A DNA stretch of 64,000 bases, from NCBI GenBank assembly GCA_018873245.2, contig JAEMBT020000009.1, forward strand, positions 12,063,112-12,127,111. Reading direction: 5' to 3'. The notes below the pieces were generated by a model. That model was not told where the DNA came from. It ran no database searches and worked only from the letters and a program-made list of their open reading frames with translations. Below, piece by piece: positions 11,049-22,394 of the stretch; within the stretch, counting starts at the first letter, position 1; the number at the start of each line of letters is the position of its first letter. This DNA is from Archegozetes longisetosus. Its lineage: Eukaryota > Arthropoda > Arachnida > Sarcoptiformes > Trhypochthoniidae. A program made the translations under genes and the position numbers.

Positions 11049-11484
11049 CACAATTCTTCCACACTTTTGATTAATTGATCACAGAATATAAGTGATGACC
11101 ATTTCAAGTCCAATTGACAAACGAAAGTTAACTGATGGCCACTTCTGTATCAGATGAACTACGGGAGACGAACGATGAATATTTTCAATTTATATGACCT
11201 ACGAGGAGTAAGCGATGACTATTTCTATATCAGATAAACCAAGGGAGAGGAACGATAACCTTTTTCATCTCAGATAACCTACAGGAAGTAACTAATGACA
11301 ATTTCTATATCAGATGAACTACTAAAGACAACTGATGACCTAATAATATAAAAATGGTTATCAGTTACTCCTCATAGGTTATCTGATTTGAAAATGGCCA
11401 TTGGTTTCCTTTCGTAGTTTATCTGATATAGAAGTGGCCATCACTTATATTCTTTGATCAATTGAAAAGTGTGGAAGAATTGTG
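11049..11484. mobile_element. Foldback element with 40-bp tandem units in its arms
   Basis: The two ends (CACAATTCTTCCACACTTTT and its reverse complement) begin a 436-bp palindrome. The left arm is built of about six 40-bp direct units of the type ATGGCCACTTCTGTATCAGA followed by TGAACTACG. The right arm carries the same units inverted. It abuts the broken end of the polymerase relic. No target duplication could be fixed. Confidence 0.7.
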
Positions 11485-11486
11485 TC

Positions 11487-12335
11487 ACTCCCCATTAAAA
11501 CAAAATCTTCTTGAAACTAAGGGTTAAATATTGTGAATAAATCAATAAAAGATATTTTTCGAGACTCGAACGAGTCTCGAGGTATCCTCAATCGAGACTC
11601 GAGAAGTCGTGCCATGCTCAACTGAATATTCATTTTGAAAATAGTTGATTTCACATTATGATCAAGTGTATAGAACTGCAAATAAATGTGAAATTTCATG
11701 CAAAATGTCTAAAAAATGCATAAATCATGGTAGAATCTCTTCCGAACTAATAAGTTTAACGTATTTAGCGAACTCATACGCCATGCCTTCTGTGTTCAAA
11801 TATATGTAGATCAAAGGTAAACTCATCAAAAGTACTAAAATTAAGCCTAGTAAAATTCATAATAACACCAAGTTTTGGTTTTAAAGTATCAAGAGTAATA
11901 GTAATGATGATCATAAAATTAATTTAACTTTTCTTTTATACCAAATTTATCAGATATCTGTGTGATAATTTACATAAACTGAACACTATGAATAACTATC
12001 TGTTAGTACTCATGAACTAAAGTTCGAGTTAAAAGATCAGTTTAAACCCTAAGTTAAAACAAACTGTTTCGTGTTAACTATACTTTGTGCTATGACAATT
12101 TTCGAAAAGGCTATGATTCATATTTAACCAAGTTAAGACTAAACAATTTCCATGAACAAAGTTTAGTCTATACTTATTAACACACATGTGGTTGAATATT
12201 AAAATTTCAAAAACATGAGTCTCAATAATCTATAATCATTAATTTCTCTTAATGGAATCAAATTTTGAGCTATAGTATCGTTTCGGAGCAATTTGATATT
12301 GTTTTGGGTATTTTTGTAATCGGGATTTTGCTCCA
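11487..12335. other. Spacer 3' of PIKfyve
   Basis: No gene is seen. A short hairpin with GAGACTCG units lies at 11560-11605. The rest is AT-rich sequence with no assignable feature. Confidence 0.4.
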
Positions 12336-12567
12336 ATAGAAGCCCACTTATCCGAAATGTTACCTGTTAATATAACGATGTGCAAGGAGCACTGTACAAA
12401 CGTGACCACTGCTTCTCAACTAAAATAAATTCACATTAGAAGATTGAAATTTATTTAACGATTCAATTTTATTAATTAAAACTAGAACGTTTAAAAGAAA
12501 GAACTAATAGAATATATAATAAATTAGTGTGAATAATAGACTTAAGAAACTAACAAATTATTTAATA

Positions 12568-15500
12568 TCAATTAAAATTAACAATAGAAAACCATTTGTC
12601 GGGAACACATAGAAAGTATTGATCCATAGCTTCACAAAATCTAATTCTATATAAATCCGGCTGAACAATAGTTGGAAGTTTGCCCTGACTGCCAACTGAC
12701 TTAACGACTGATTCAATTTTCTTATCCCAAGTAAACGGTCGAATGTAGTCAATGATTCCAACAACAAATTCATTGCGTTCGTCATCAATTCCAACTAACA
12801 AAGAATAGTCCATAACTGAATGAGACGAAAGGAAAAGGGAATCATTATCTATAGCAGCGCGTAATATTGTCTTTGAATGTGATTGAATATAAAGCGGACA
12901 GTCGCACGTCATTTGCAGAAGGTTTTCATCTAAAAGGACGACCTGATCGGCTTTCAAATTGGGTGAATTAGTGTCAACCAAACGATTACGCATCGAACCC
13001 TTCAAATCAAACTTTTGAGTGATATTGCAATTATAAAACAAGTTTTCCATAACTAGTAAATAAAGTTTAGAGGCACTATTTGTTGTACTGTTTTTATAAC
13101 TAGTTCGGTAAACTCCAACTATCTTAGCCAATAGAGTAGGTCTCGATTCGTTGATGGCACGGGTGCAATAATCGAAATAATAGTTAGCAATACTTAGAAA
13201 AGACTGTAATTCTAGTTTTGACATTTCTTTGAGTATAAAACGATCGTTAACTGTTTTACAAAAAGTTGAACCAGATTTGCCACCTCTTGCTTTCCAAGGC
13301 ACACAATTAGTTAGCGAACGGATATACATTTCTTCACCATTATAAGAATCAGATATATTAGCCCTAAATTTACGAAACTGCTCGGCATAATAGACACAAC
13401 AATAAAACTTTGTGGTCGAATCACTAAACTGTAAGTCTATGTGTTGTGACATCGAATTTGACGATGGTTTAGAAGCTGATGAATCGTTAATATTTTCGAG
13501 TTCAGCAGAAGAGGTCAGTTTTCTTTTGACATTAGGACTCGATGACAGGCGTGAGATATCAGCTAATTGCTTGTCATAATCAGAACTAGTTAATGCATAA
13601 GCAATTATAGATCCAGGGTCATCATCTTTCACTACTACTGCTATATTCTCTTTATTCGTTGCGAGTAAATAATGTTCACTTGTTGAAAATGGATTATCAA
13701 TTATCAGATTACTTGCATTACTCAACAATTCTTTTATAATTCGTCTCATAGTAAATGGTGTCAAATCAACTCTTGTTGACACAGATTGAGATGTGTTTAG
13801 TATTGGATTAATTGAAGCTATTGATGACCGAACCGATTGGCTATCTTCTTGTTTCTTTAATTCATCACTCGAATTATGAATATTATAAACGGCATAATTA
13901 TCAGAATCTGCTTCAAAGTCAACACCAGTTCCAAGGCATGTATTAATTCCTATATCAACATCATATCCATAACTCGAAACCGATAAACTGCTGTCTCTAA
14001 TAGAAACATAATCATCAACTTGGTCCTCATCATTTTCCTCAGTTGAGTCTTCAATAATGATATGCTCTAATGCCTCAAGAGTTTCTTGACATTCCTTTTC
14101 TTGTTCTTGAATACAAGCTTTGAGTTTTTCAGCTGAATCGGTTTCTTGTTTCATTGTTTCCGTACTCGAAACAAGAGAAGCCGCGCTTGACATTGAAAAA
14201 GTTCTCGGATTAATATTCGCTTCTTCCAAAACAGAAGAACAATCATTAGCTGAACTATTTGCTACTTGTTCTTCACTTTGCGTGTTAGGTGTTGACGATA
14301 ACTTGGACTGAACACTTAAATTGTTAGTTTGAGTGCCTGACTTAGCAGACAGTTTTTCTTCTTTCTTTTTATTGTTAACAAAGTCTTGTATTTTCACGTT
14401 CCAGTTCTGAACTGATTCGGCGATCAATTTTTTCAATTGAATGAAGTTATCTTCAAGTTTGCAAATTTTTCTTGCATCAAATGATTCAATGGGCGAAGTC
14501 AAAGCCAACTGAATTTCTTCAATCTTTTGCCTGAAGTTTGCGCGCTCTCTCGTCTCTATAGCCATAAACTCATTGACTATGATCTCATACTTCGTACCAC
14601 TTGTCTCATCTTTAATCAGACATAACTTCTCAAGTATTAGTGAATAGATTTCATAACCTCTGACAGCGATTTGCTTCAGATTTTCGATAAAAGTTTGTCG
14701 ACAAAAGGAGTTGCAGTGAATAATGATTCGAGTGGGAGGTAATGCTATTTCGTGTAATACTATAGGCGAGTATTTAAAACTAGCCACCACTTGTTTGTAA
14801 GCAAAGAACTGGAAATGGTCCTTATGCAAAGAGTGCTCCAAACAAGACACTGAACTAGAAGTCCCTCTTCTTCTATAGCTTGAAGCATAAAACTTCAACT
14901 CCAAGTATTTGGCGAATGATAGAGACCACGAATCAGATGATAAGTTTGAATAAGGAGTACCAGTTTTGCACTTTTGACACCATGACCAGGTAATTATCGA
15001 TGATTGGGCTGCTTCGACGTTCTGTTGTAATTGTCTCAATACTATTAATACACAACCATTTGAGTGGACGAATCTTCGAACATGTTCGATCATAGGTGTT
15101 GAGCAGGAAGTGCTCGGACAGGAATAAGTGGAACGAAAGCAATATCTTTCGAGAAAACCTCCTAAAGGTATATCATTACATCCATAAAAGTCCATATTAA
15201 CGACCCACGGTTTTACGCAATAGTTCGGAGCGTTTGTTGATGCGTACGAAAAACTTGAAAATAAAACCGGTAAGTGTTGATGATATTTTGGATCAAGAAC
15301 ATCAATACGTGGTGTTGGCTTCTCATTACTCTTCTCATCTGATTTCAAATTTGATTCCTTCATTTGTTTCGGTTTCTGAACCAGAAGAGGACCTCTCGCT
15401 CGAAAATCAGCCACCAATGACTTTATTTCGTGAGAATTGGCCGAAGTTTTCAGATCCCTAGTTAGAAAGGGATGCTTTTTCACAGAAACTATTTCAGTCG

Positions 15501-18066
15501 GTGACGATTGCTCTCTATTTCTTAAATTAATCGAATTTTCCACTTTGAACAGTTCGTTACTTTTTGAACTATCGGTTTCGAATCTTTTAGACCAAACAAG
15601 TTTTGGATTGAAATATTTACGAAGCTCGCAGTTGTTGCCTTCAGGTGTCATCAGATAAGGTAAAGGAACACTTATGAATGGAGAACAGCTTAACTGCAGT
15701 TTTGATAGAAAATGACTCATTTTTCTATTCAAATCTAGAAAGTCTTCTTCTTGAGTATCGTTTTGTTGATGGATATACGTCTCGATGGGAGAAGAGGCTT
15801 CCCTCGAATTCGTGTCGGTAGCCATTGAACGCAGAGGATCTGAATTATCATCTATTATTATAGACCCAATACTTCGTTCTTTCTGAGGACTGTCTCTCAA
15901 AGTATTGGAATCAATGCTCTCTTCCCTTAGATTTTCATGTACTTCAGGTGGAAAACTATATTCATCCATGAGAAAAGATCTCTCAAGTTGCCAATTGAAA
16001 TCACAGAAAACCATAAAAGAACAAATGGACTTAATTTTTCTGAGTTCTTCAAGAGATCCTCCCCTCAAAAGTATAGTACAACCCAAGTGTTGAGGACATC
16101 CATCGAAATACATCAAAGTTTTCTGATTAAAAGTTTGTAAATAAAACTTTTGACAAATGCCAAGCTGTGGGACACCTATTTGAGCGTCAAGCGAAGAGAC
16201 AATGGCAGCACCAGTGAATCTCGATATTCGTTCTAAGACTACTGGTTTGACATTACATATAAGTGTGATATCATTAGCGAGAAGCAATTCTTGTGCAATT
16301 CTGGCAACAGTTTTCTCTACTAATATCAAATCGGGCTGATATGAACATATTTTTGCCACCATATTCTTTATGTATTCATTCTCTTGCAACAAAACTGGAT
16401 CAAGAAATGTCAACTTCTTCTCAGTTCGCTGATAAACGATAGGGCAGGACAACAATAGGATTCTTGGATGAACTATAGTTTGTCTCATTTTTCTGTGCGC
16501 AACGTTTTTCGAAAACACGACTCCATTTATGATATGACAATCATTTTTCACTCCATTCGGTATTATTTTTATTTTGACATAATTCCTAATATCCATTTCT
16601 TCTAGATCGTTGTGACTATTTGGCCGAACAACTGCTGAAACTTTAGCAGAAATCTTCTGAATCACATTCAGCCAACTCAATGACAAGCCTTCATATTCTA
16701 ACAACTGAGTCAATAATTTATTATACAACTGATTGTAAGCATTATTCAGTGCGTCGTAAGCCATCCTTTCCTCAGAGCCTTCTTTCAACGACTCCCAATT
16801 GGAAGTAGTGGTTACGACAAATTGTTCATTATTGATTCCTTCATCAGAAGAATTGATCCTTTCATCAGAAAGATTGATCTTGAACTCCTTTTGGATTTGA
16901 GTGACCGGGTCTTCTTTATTTTTGTTAGCTTTAGAAATGGAAACTCTATCTTTAGCAAAGTCCAACTCTATATCATAGGTTGATGTAGACAGAGCCAAAC
17001 GTCTAGCAGATGAATTTGGCGAACTATTCGACCTCAATTCTGTATCACCAATCCCGTAACTATTCATAACTTCAATGGTATCTGAAGATGAGTCGTGTTC
17101 TATTTTTTCAAAACTCTGTATCTCATCTCCTTCATTGATCTCCTTAACCCAAAGCGGTTCACGTGATACTTCATCGGTTCTCAACGGCAATAAATCACTA
17201 ACAGAGGTGTTCGCAGTTTTTAGTGGAGTCTTATAAATGTTAAAAGAGGATAAGGTATGGATTGGGGAGTGCGATGAGTCGACTTCATTGTCTATTTCCA
17301 AAACTCTAGTTTTCGGTTTTGCGTAGTCTTCTTCGCGAAAACCTACAGAACTTTTACGCTTGAATGATGATGAATGAGACAGACCTGAACTAGAGCCCTG
17401 AGAGACTCCCAATCGTTGCTCATCACTTCTGGAACAATCGTTCTGATCAACAGAACCAATACTTTTGGACATTAAAATTTGGCGAAATTGTGAAAATTCA
17501 GTGTCTCTATTAATAGCACTGTTACTATCATTATTTCTATCATTTATATACGACATTACAATCTTATGGCAATAATTACAGGCACGGACGTATCCGCGAC
17601 TACTTTGACCAATGAGTTTGCCGTCGATTTCTTCGTTGCAACATTTAGTGCAAAATATTTGTCCACAAATTCTGCAATGATGTCGACGTCTCAAAGCAGT
17701 GAACTTTTCTCCGCATTCATAACACTCTTTAGCGTTAGAGTCAGGCATCCAATACTGTCTCTCAAGTCCATCACTTTCATTCATCTTAAGACGCTTTCGG
17801 ACGCGTTTCATCAACAAATTTAAGTACTTATTATTGCTATAAACTTCAGGCGATTGATCGCAAACTCCAGATATGATTATATTAACTGATGAATCACTTG
17901 AATTACTTGTTTCACTCAAATCATAATTTGACTGCACTGACTTTACACTCAAACTATCTTTTGATGGACTTGGTTTTAGTCTTTCACGACTTGGTGAAGA
18001 CCCTGACCAGTTGCCGAACACTCTTTTAGGCCACCAAGAAGTAGATGGAGTTTTGTTTTGAGACAT
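12568..18066 (-). CDS. PIKFYVE: PIKfyve/Fab1, FYVE-type phosphatidylinositol-3-phosphate 5-kinase
   Basis: An uninterrupted 1832-codon frame. The enzyme makes PI(3,5)P2 on endosomes and lysosomes, acting in the Fab1-Vac14-Fig4 complex. An N-terminal serine-rich segment is followed by a FYVE zinc finger (about residues 105-172) with the PI3P-binding RRRHHCRIC motif. The TCP1/CCT-like domain spans about 505-690 (PDLILVEKTVARIAQE, QHLGCTILLRGG). A cysteine-rich middle region and long disordered segments follow. The C-terminal PIP kinase (about 1547-1832) has the ATP-binding lysine in FILKEM, MDYSLLVG, and GIIDYIRPFTWDKK. I find no clear DEP domain between FYVE and CCT, though some animal orthologues have one. 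It is somewhat shorter than the roughly 2100-residue vertebrate protein. It is divergently paired with GTPBP10 across 655 bp. A copy of its 3' end lies at 3772-4160. Confidence 0.96.
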   Translation of the reverse strand: MSQNKTPSTSWWPKRVFGNWSGSSPSRERLKPSPSKDSLSVKSVQSNYDLSETSNSSDSSVNIIISGVCDQSPEVYSNNKYLNLLMKRVRKRLKMNESDGLERQYWMPDSNAKECYECGEKFTALRRRHHCRICGQIFCTKCCNEEIDGKLIGQSSRGYVRACNYCHKIVMSYINDRNNDSNSAINRDTEFSQFRQILMSKSIGSVDQNDCSRSDEQRLGVSQGSSSGLSHSSSFKRKSSVGFREEDYAKPKTRVLEIDNEVDSSHSPIHTLSSFNIYKTPLKTANTSVSDLLPLRTDEVSREPLWVKEINEGDEIQSFEKIEHDSSSDTIEVMNSYGIGDTELRSNSSPNSSARRLALSTSTYDIELDFAKDRVSISKANKNKEDPVTQIQKEFKINLSDERINSSDEGINNEQFVVTTTSNWESLKEGSEERMAYDALNNAYNQLYNKLLTQLLEYEGLSLSWLNVIQKISAKVSAVVRPNSHNDLEEMDIRNYVKIKIIPNGVKNDCHIINGVVFSKNVAHRKMRQTIVHPRILLLSCPIVYQRTEKKLTFLDPVLLQENEYIKNMVAKICSYQPDLILVEKTVARIAQELLLANDITLICNVKPVVLERISRFTGAAIVSSLDAQIGVPQLGICQKFYLQTFNQKTLMYFDGCPQHLGCTILLRGGSLEELRKIKSICSFMVFCDFNWQLERSFLMDEYSFPPEVHENLREESIDSNTLRDSPQKERSIGSIIIDDNSDPLRSMATDTNSREASSPIETYIHQQNDTQEEDFLDLNRKMSHFLSKLQLSCSPFISVPLPYLMTPEGNNCELRKYFNPKLVWSKRFETDSSKSNELFKVENSINLRNREQSSPTEIVSVKKHPFLTRDLKTSANSHEIKSLVADFRARGPLLVQKPKQMKESNLKSDEKSNEKPTPRIDVLDPKYHQHLPVLFSSFSYASTNAPNYCVKPWVVNMDFYGCNDIPLGGFLERYCFRSTYSCPSTSCSTPMIEHVRRFVHSNGCVLIVLRQLQQNVEAAQSSIITWSWCQKCKTGTPYSNLSSDSWSLSFAKYLELKFYASSYRRRGTSSSVSCLEHSLHKDHFQFFAYKQVVASFKYSPIVLHEIALPPTRIIIHCNSFCRQTFIENLKQIAVRGYEIYSLILEKLCLIKDETSGTKYEIIVNEFMAIETRERANFRQKIEEIQLALTSPIESFDARKICKLEDNFIQLKKLIAESVQNWNVKIQDFVNNKKKEEKLSAKSGTQTNNLSVQSKLSSTPNTQSEEQVANSSANDCSSVLEEANINPRTFSMSSAASLVSSTETMKQETDSAEKLKACIQEQEKECQETLEALEHIIIEDSTEENDEDQVDDYVSIRDSSLSVSSYGYDVDIGINTCLGTGVDFEADSDNYAVYNIHNSSDELKKQEDSQSVRSSIASINPILNTSQSVSTRVDLTPFTMRRIIKELLSNASNLIIDNPFSTSEHYLLATNKENIAVVVKDDDPGSIIAYALTSSDYDKQLADISRLSSSPNVKRKLTSSAELENINDSSASKPSSNSMSQHIDLQFSDSTTKFYCCVYYAEQFRKFRANISDSYNGEEMYIRSLTNCVPWKARGGKSGSTFCKTVNDRFILKEMSKLELQSFLSIANYYFDYCTRAINESRPTLLAKIVGVYRTSYKNSTTNSASKLYLLVMENLFYNCNITQKFDLKGSMRNRLVDTNSPNLKADQVVLLDENLLQMTCDCPLYIQSHSKTILRAAIDNDSLFLSSHSVMDYSLLVGIDDERNEFVVGIIDYIRPFTWDKKIESVVKSVGSQGKLPTIVQPDLYRIRFCEAMDQYFLCVPDKWFSIVNFN

Positions 18067-18721
18067 TTTTCAATATTTGATATAGTTATGAAGCCTTGAG
18101 TTTCACTAATAATTATTACATTAATGAAAGTACTGTCAAAACGCCTACATGTCATGAATAAAAAGCCAAATATTTCGCAATAGCCTTCATTCATAAATCC
18201 TTAAAACATTCAGTACTAAATAATAAGTAAAGGTATAAATCAAGTATGTGTTCGTTCTACACAACTCTCTATTTGTAGTTAAGTATTAGGTACATAGAGT
18301 TATATGGAGCACTCAAACGATTCCGATATGAGCCTCACTGTGAGTCATTCTCCTAACCTAATCTAACTTAACCTAGATCTGAGTTAGATCTAACACCACT
18401 ATGTATGTTCAATTACTAAATTAGTTTAGGACAATTGATTGTGTAGTGCATTAGACGACAAGTTAGAGTGTTCCATATTATACTTGCGTACCGAACAATT
18501 GGCACAAACTAATGCAAGTATAGAATGAACTTTTACCCATAAATCGTATTGACTTTATTATTAATAAATGACGTCCTTCTACTCTTTAATAGCACGTGAG
18601 GTTTGTTGACATCTGATTTAGTGATAAACTGTTAAAAGTGAACTTGTTTACAATAAAGACGCGAGTTTACTAATTAATTAATCAATGATAATATGACGAA
18701 ATAGCGACTGTGCCTTACATA
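18067..18721. promoter_or_regulatory. Shared intergenic region between divergent PIKfyve and GTPBP10
   Basis: This 655-bp interval separates the two start codons and must hold both promoters or one bidirectional promoter. It includes CTAACCTAATCTAACTTAACC-type TTAGG-like sequence near 18350 and a CACGTG E-box near 18594. No TATA box can be assigned reliably. Confidence 0.5.
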
Positions 18722-20148
18722 ATGTTGTCTTCGTTTACGATTCGTTTGTTAAACATTAAACCACTCGTTAAACCGATTCGACGTTTTTGCGATCAACCAA
18801 ACGCACCACCGATTCGAGTGTTTCTTAAGGTTTGTTAGCACCTATCAAACAATATTTAAATCTATTTTCAACTTTAATCGGCCAGAGATTTGCTTAGACT
18901 GTCATCAAATTTCATAAAATTTTAGATAAATTTTAGATAAGTTTTAGATTTAGTTCAAAAGTTGAAATAAGAGTTGAATTTTGGAAAATTTAATAATTAA
19001 TTTAATGAATGAATCAATTATAAATTGATTGGTAGAATCGTTATCGAGATTTTATCGATAGTTTAAGAATAACAGTGAAGGCCGGATGTGGTGGTCATGG
19101 ATTTCCAAAATTTGGTGGCGTAGGCGGCAGAGGAGGCAACGTGTATGTCGAAGCAGTTGATGACATAAGCTTAAGAAGTGTGAGATCACATAACAGCAAG
19201 TTTAGAGCAGAATCAGGTGAAAACAGCGCTCACTACAAGATAGTAGGGAAGAACGGAGATGATTGTGTTATTAAAGTTCCAGCTGGAATTACAGTAATTA
19301 GTGCAGCAGGTCGTCAATTGGGACAACTTGACAAAGTTGGAGATAAAGTTTTAGTTGCTTTAGGAGGAGAAGGAGGAAATCAAAGAAACAATTATTTAGG
19401 TTCTAAGGGACAAACACAAGCTATAGTTCTGGATCTCAAACTGATAGCAGATGCGGGACTCATAGGGTTTCCTAATGCTGGTAAATCATCACTTCTTAAA
19501 GCTATATCAAGAGCTTCGCCTAAGATAGCGAGCTATCCGTTCACGACAATTAATCCAAACATTGGCGTCATGCAATTCGATGACCATCGGCAGATAAGTG
19601 TGGCTGACTTACCGGGACTTATAGAAGGAGCGCACGCCAACTTTGGGTTGGGTCATAAATTCTTAAAACATATCGTCAGAACTAAATTACTTGTGTTTGT
19701 CATTGATATAAATGGCTTCAAATACAGACCCGACTGGCCTAAACGCTCACCTCTTGAAACGTTTTTACTTCTGAATAAAGAATTAGAACTGTATGACGAT
19801 ACTTTGATGTCAAAACCTGCTATTTTAGTTGTTTCAAAAATTGATAATGCTCATTATGAGAAAAGCTATTTTCAATTCATCGATCAGTTACAAAACTTAA
19901 TGGACAACGGAGTTGACAGTATTCAAGATGAAAAATTTAGATCTAATCGATTGATTAAGTTCGATGAGATAATAGGTGTCTGTTCTAAGAATGCATTTAA
20001 TATCGATAAACTCAGATATTACATCAGAAATGCTATTGATGTCAATTTCGAAATCGATAAACAGAAAAGTAATAAAAGTCTGACTTTTAAAGCCATTGAA
20101 TCAAATGAGAAAAGGTTAAAAGAAGAGGAAGATGTTGTTTTGATCTAA
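18722..20148 (+). CDS. GTPBP10: GTPBP10, mitochondrial Obg-family GTPase
   Basis: Two exons: 18722-18829 and 19081-20148, separated by a 251-nt intron (GTTTGT...GTGAAG). The product is 390 aa. Exon 1 supplies an arginine-rich N-terminus (MLSSFTIRLLNIKPLVKPIR) that looks like a mitochondrial presequence. The junction gives IRVFLK-AGCGGHGF, which aligns without gaps to the start of the animal Obg fold. The glycine-rich Obg domain follows (GGVGGRGGNV). The G domain has G1 GFPNAGKSS, a G2 region YPFTT, G3 DLPGLIEGAH and G4 as SKID rather than the usual NKxD. The family assists assembly of the mitochondrial large ribosomal subunit. Its 3' part is duplicated in decayed form at 45354-46690. Confidence 0.94.
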
Positions 20149-20897
20149 ATTGTATTTTCAAACTTTATGTAGTCATACATTCAAATAAAAATTTTATTCA
20201 AAAACTCATTCAAATAAAATGAATTAATATGAAATAAAATTGTTTTTAATTGAAAAATCTGCACATGTTAGGGATACACTAATTGCTATTTGGATTTTTG
20301 GAATTATTTTTGCCAGTTATGTCTGAACGACCTTATCACCTGATATAAGACTGAAAGTGAGTGTGAGAGATGCCTTTGGTCATTTTGATTTTTAAGTATC
20401 GTGCAAAAAATCGTGAGTTTTAGCATCTTATGTTTATTAAGTTGCGTACATTTATAGCATATATAAACCTTCAATGTATTGTAAGCGAGCGTCGTTTGTA
20501 ATAACATGAATACTCAGTAGAAGAGGATTTTTTAATTGAAAATATTCAAAAATTTCAAGCTTAAATGATCTGTTTTAAGTTTTCATTTGCACATAATACG
20601 ACTTATGAATTCGTCTTATCGTTTATATCACATATTAGTCTAGCTTTGTGTCAAATCGACCTAGTTTTATGATGACTTAATTTCAAAATAGTGATCGACA
20701 AAGGTCCGCATCTCAGGATCCATGGCGAAACTCGAACCTGAACCTAGACCCTTGACGCTCAGACCTGAACTCGGACCTGCAAAAAAGCTCCAAACCTGGG
20801 CTCTAAACTTCAGACCTTTACATATCAAACAATGGTATGAGTTTTAAGATGCGAGTATCGTCAGTTGAAATTAAAATCGACATAGTAAATGTGTTAG
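20149..20897. other. 3' flank of GTPBP10
   Basis: This holds AATAAA-type signals just after the stop (20186). As far as about 20580 the sequence is the source of the duplicate at 45.65-46.69 kb. A low-complexity run of ACCTGAAC/ACCTAGACC units lies at 20725-20820. Confidence 0.5.
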
Positions 20898-21061
20898 CTT
20901 TACTGCAAATAACAAACTTGAACAATTTGATGCAAAGCAAGAAGAAACTATTCTTCATAACTTTATTGATAGCAATAATACAGGTTATGAATAATAATTT
21001 ATGAAATTCGAAAGTCTTTCTTGCTTTGCATCAAACTTAAAGTTTGTTATCTGCAGTAAAG
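20898..21061. mobile_element. 164-bp palindromic MITE
   Basis: CTTTACTGCAAATAACAAAC at the left and its near-perfect inverse at the right, together with inner GATGCAAAGCAAGAA arms, make a foldback of 164 bp. No target duplication is certain. Confidence 0.6.
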
Positions 21062-22394
21062 ACAATTCTGTACAATTCTCTGATAGGTGTGACTATTGTG
21101 TAGGATTTGAAAATAAGGAAAATAAATCCGATAGACTCAGAAAGATATAGAAATCATCAGATAAAAGTTTTTATTTATATAGAATTTAAAAAGAATATAA
21201 TTAATGACACGAAAAATTTATGCTTGAAATTCGACTACAATTCTGATAAAGTTCTGCCTAAAATCAATAAATAGTAGTCGATATTTTAAAAGAGCTTTAT
21301 ATTTATGTCCAGCAAATTTTCGTTTTCATAAGAGAAATTTTTAATTTATTTCCAATGTCAGAAGGAGAGGTAAAAAGGGCCCGAATTCAATCTGCTCTTA
21401 CTCAATTATGTACTTAATTTCATGCAAAATAATGTTAATACCTATGAAATCGAAAATATTTGTTAATTAGTGATGCATGTGGTGGATAAAACTGGAATTG
21501 GACATTAATTCGATGTACTTTATATATAGCAATACTTTTACAAGTAAAACTTATCCATATTTTTCCAGTTAGAGATCATTCTTATGCTATCTATGACTCT
21601 AATTTTGCTTCAATAGGGAAAGAATTTAAAAGGAAGGCAATTTTCGAAATGCCGAATGATTACTTAAAAATCTTGAAGAGAAAAAAAGCTTAAGTTAAAA
21701 CTAATTTTTATTTCGATAAATGTTTATCAGGAATAAAAATAAGGAGAAATCAATTAAAATCTCAAAAATTTTCAGAACTGAATATTTTCCTTTTGAAGAA
21801 ATTAATTTTTCTAGTACCTATGATTTCAATCCAAATAAGTCCAGTTTTTCAAAAATAATGAAAATGTTAATAACTAGCTCAATAATTTAGTTAAAATGAA
21901 AAATCTAATATTAGTGCAGCTAAAATTAAAAATTTATATTCATTTTTACCATATTTGAAAACTGTTAACAGAAATTTTTATACTGAATAGTTATCTAATT
22001 TCAAATTAGCTGAATATACGATCGAATATTATTTTGAAGAATGAGATTTAGATGAATGAATGCGTAACAATAATATTTTATTGAATTGCTTAAATTTTTT
22101 ATAATAATTTGATACCGATACTTTTTTTCAAAATTAGTGTTTAAAATGTATTTGAAAGTTGTATTACTTTAAACGCGTTTTTCCCGTTTCTATGCATTTC
22201 TATAAGTCGTTACTGAATCCAAAGCATCATATGTTTAAACTGCAACTTAACTATAATTATTGGTATATTGTGATCTTGTTCATTTGGGCTTTCCATAAAT
22301 ATTATAATTAGGATCTTCACAAACTGGGACCACTGTGGATCAATGATTCTTAGTTGGATAAAGAGGAATATAATCATGTTTACATTCTTCGTAT
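21062..22394. other. AT-rich spacer downstream of the kinase gene
   Basis: No gene, RNA or transposon was recognised. It holds the 3' flank of the minus-strand triple-kinase gene. Confidence 0.45.

Noticed and set aside
14933..17823. Many short ORFs opposite or out of frame with PIKfyve
   Set aside because: They overlap a conserved 1832-codon gene and show no domain of their own.
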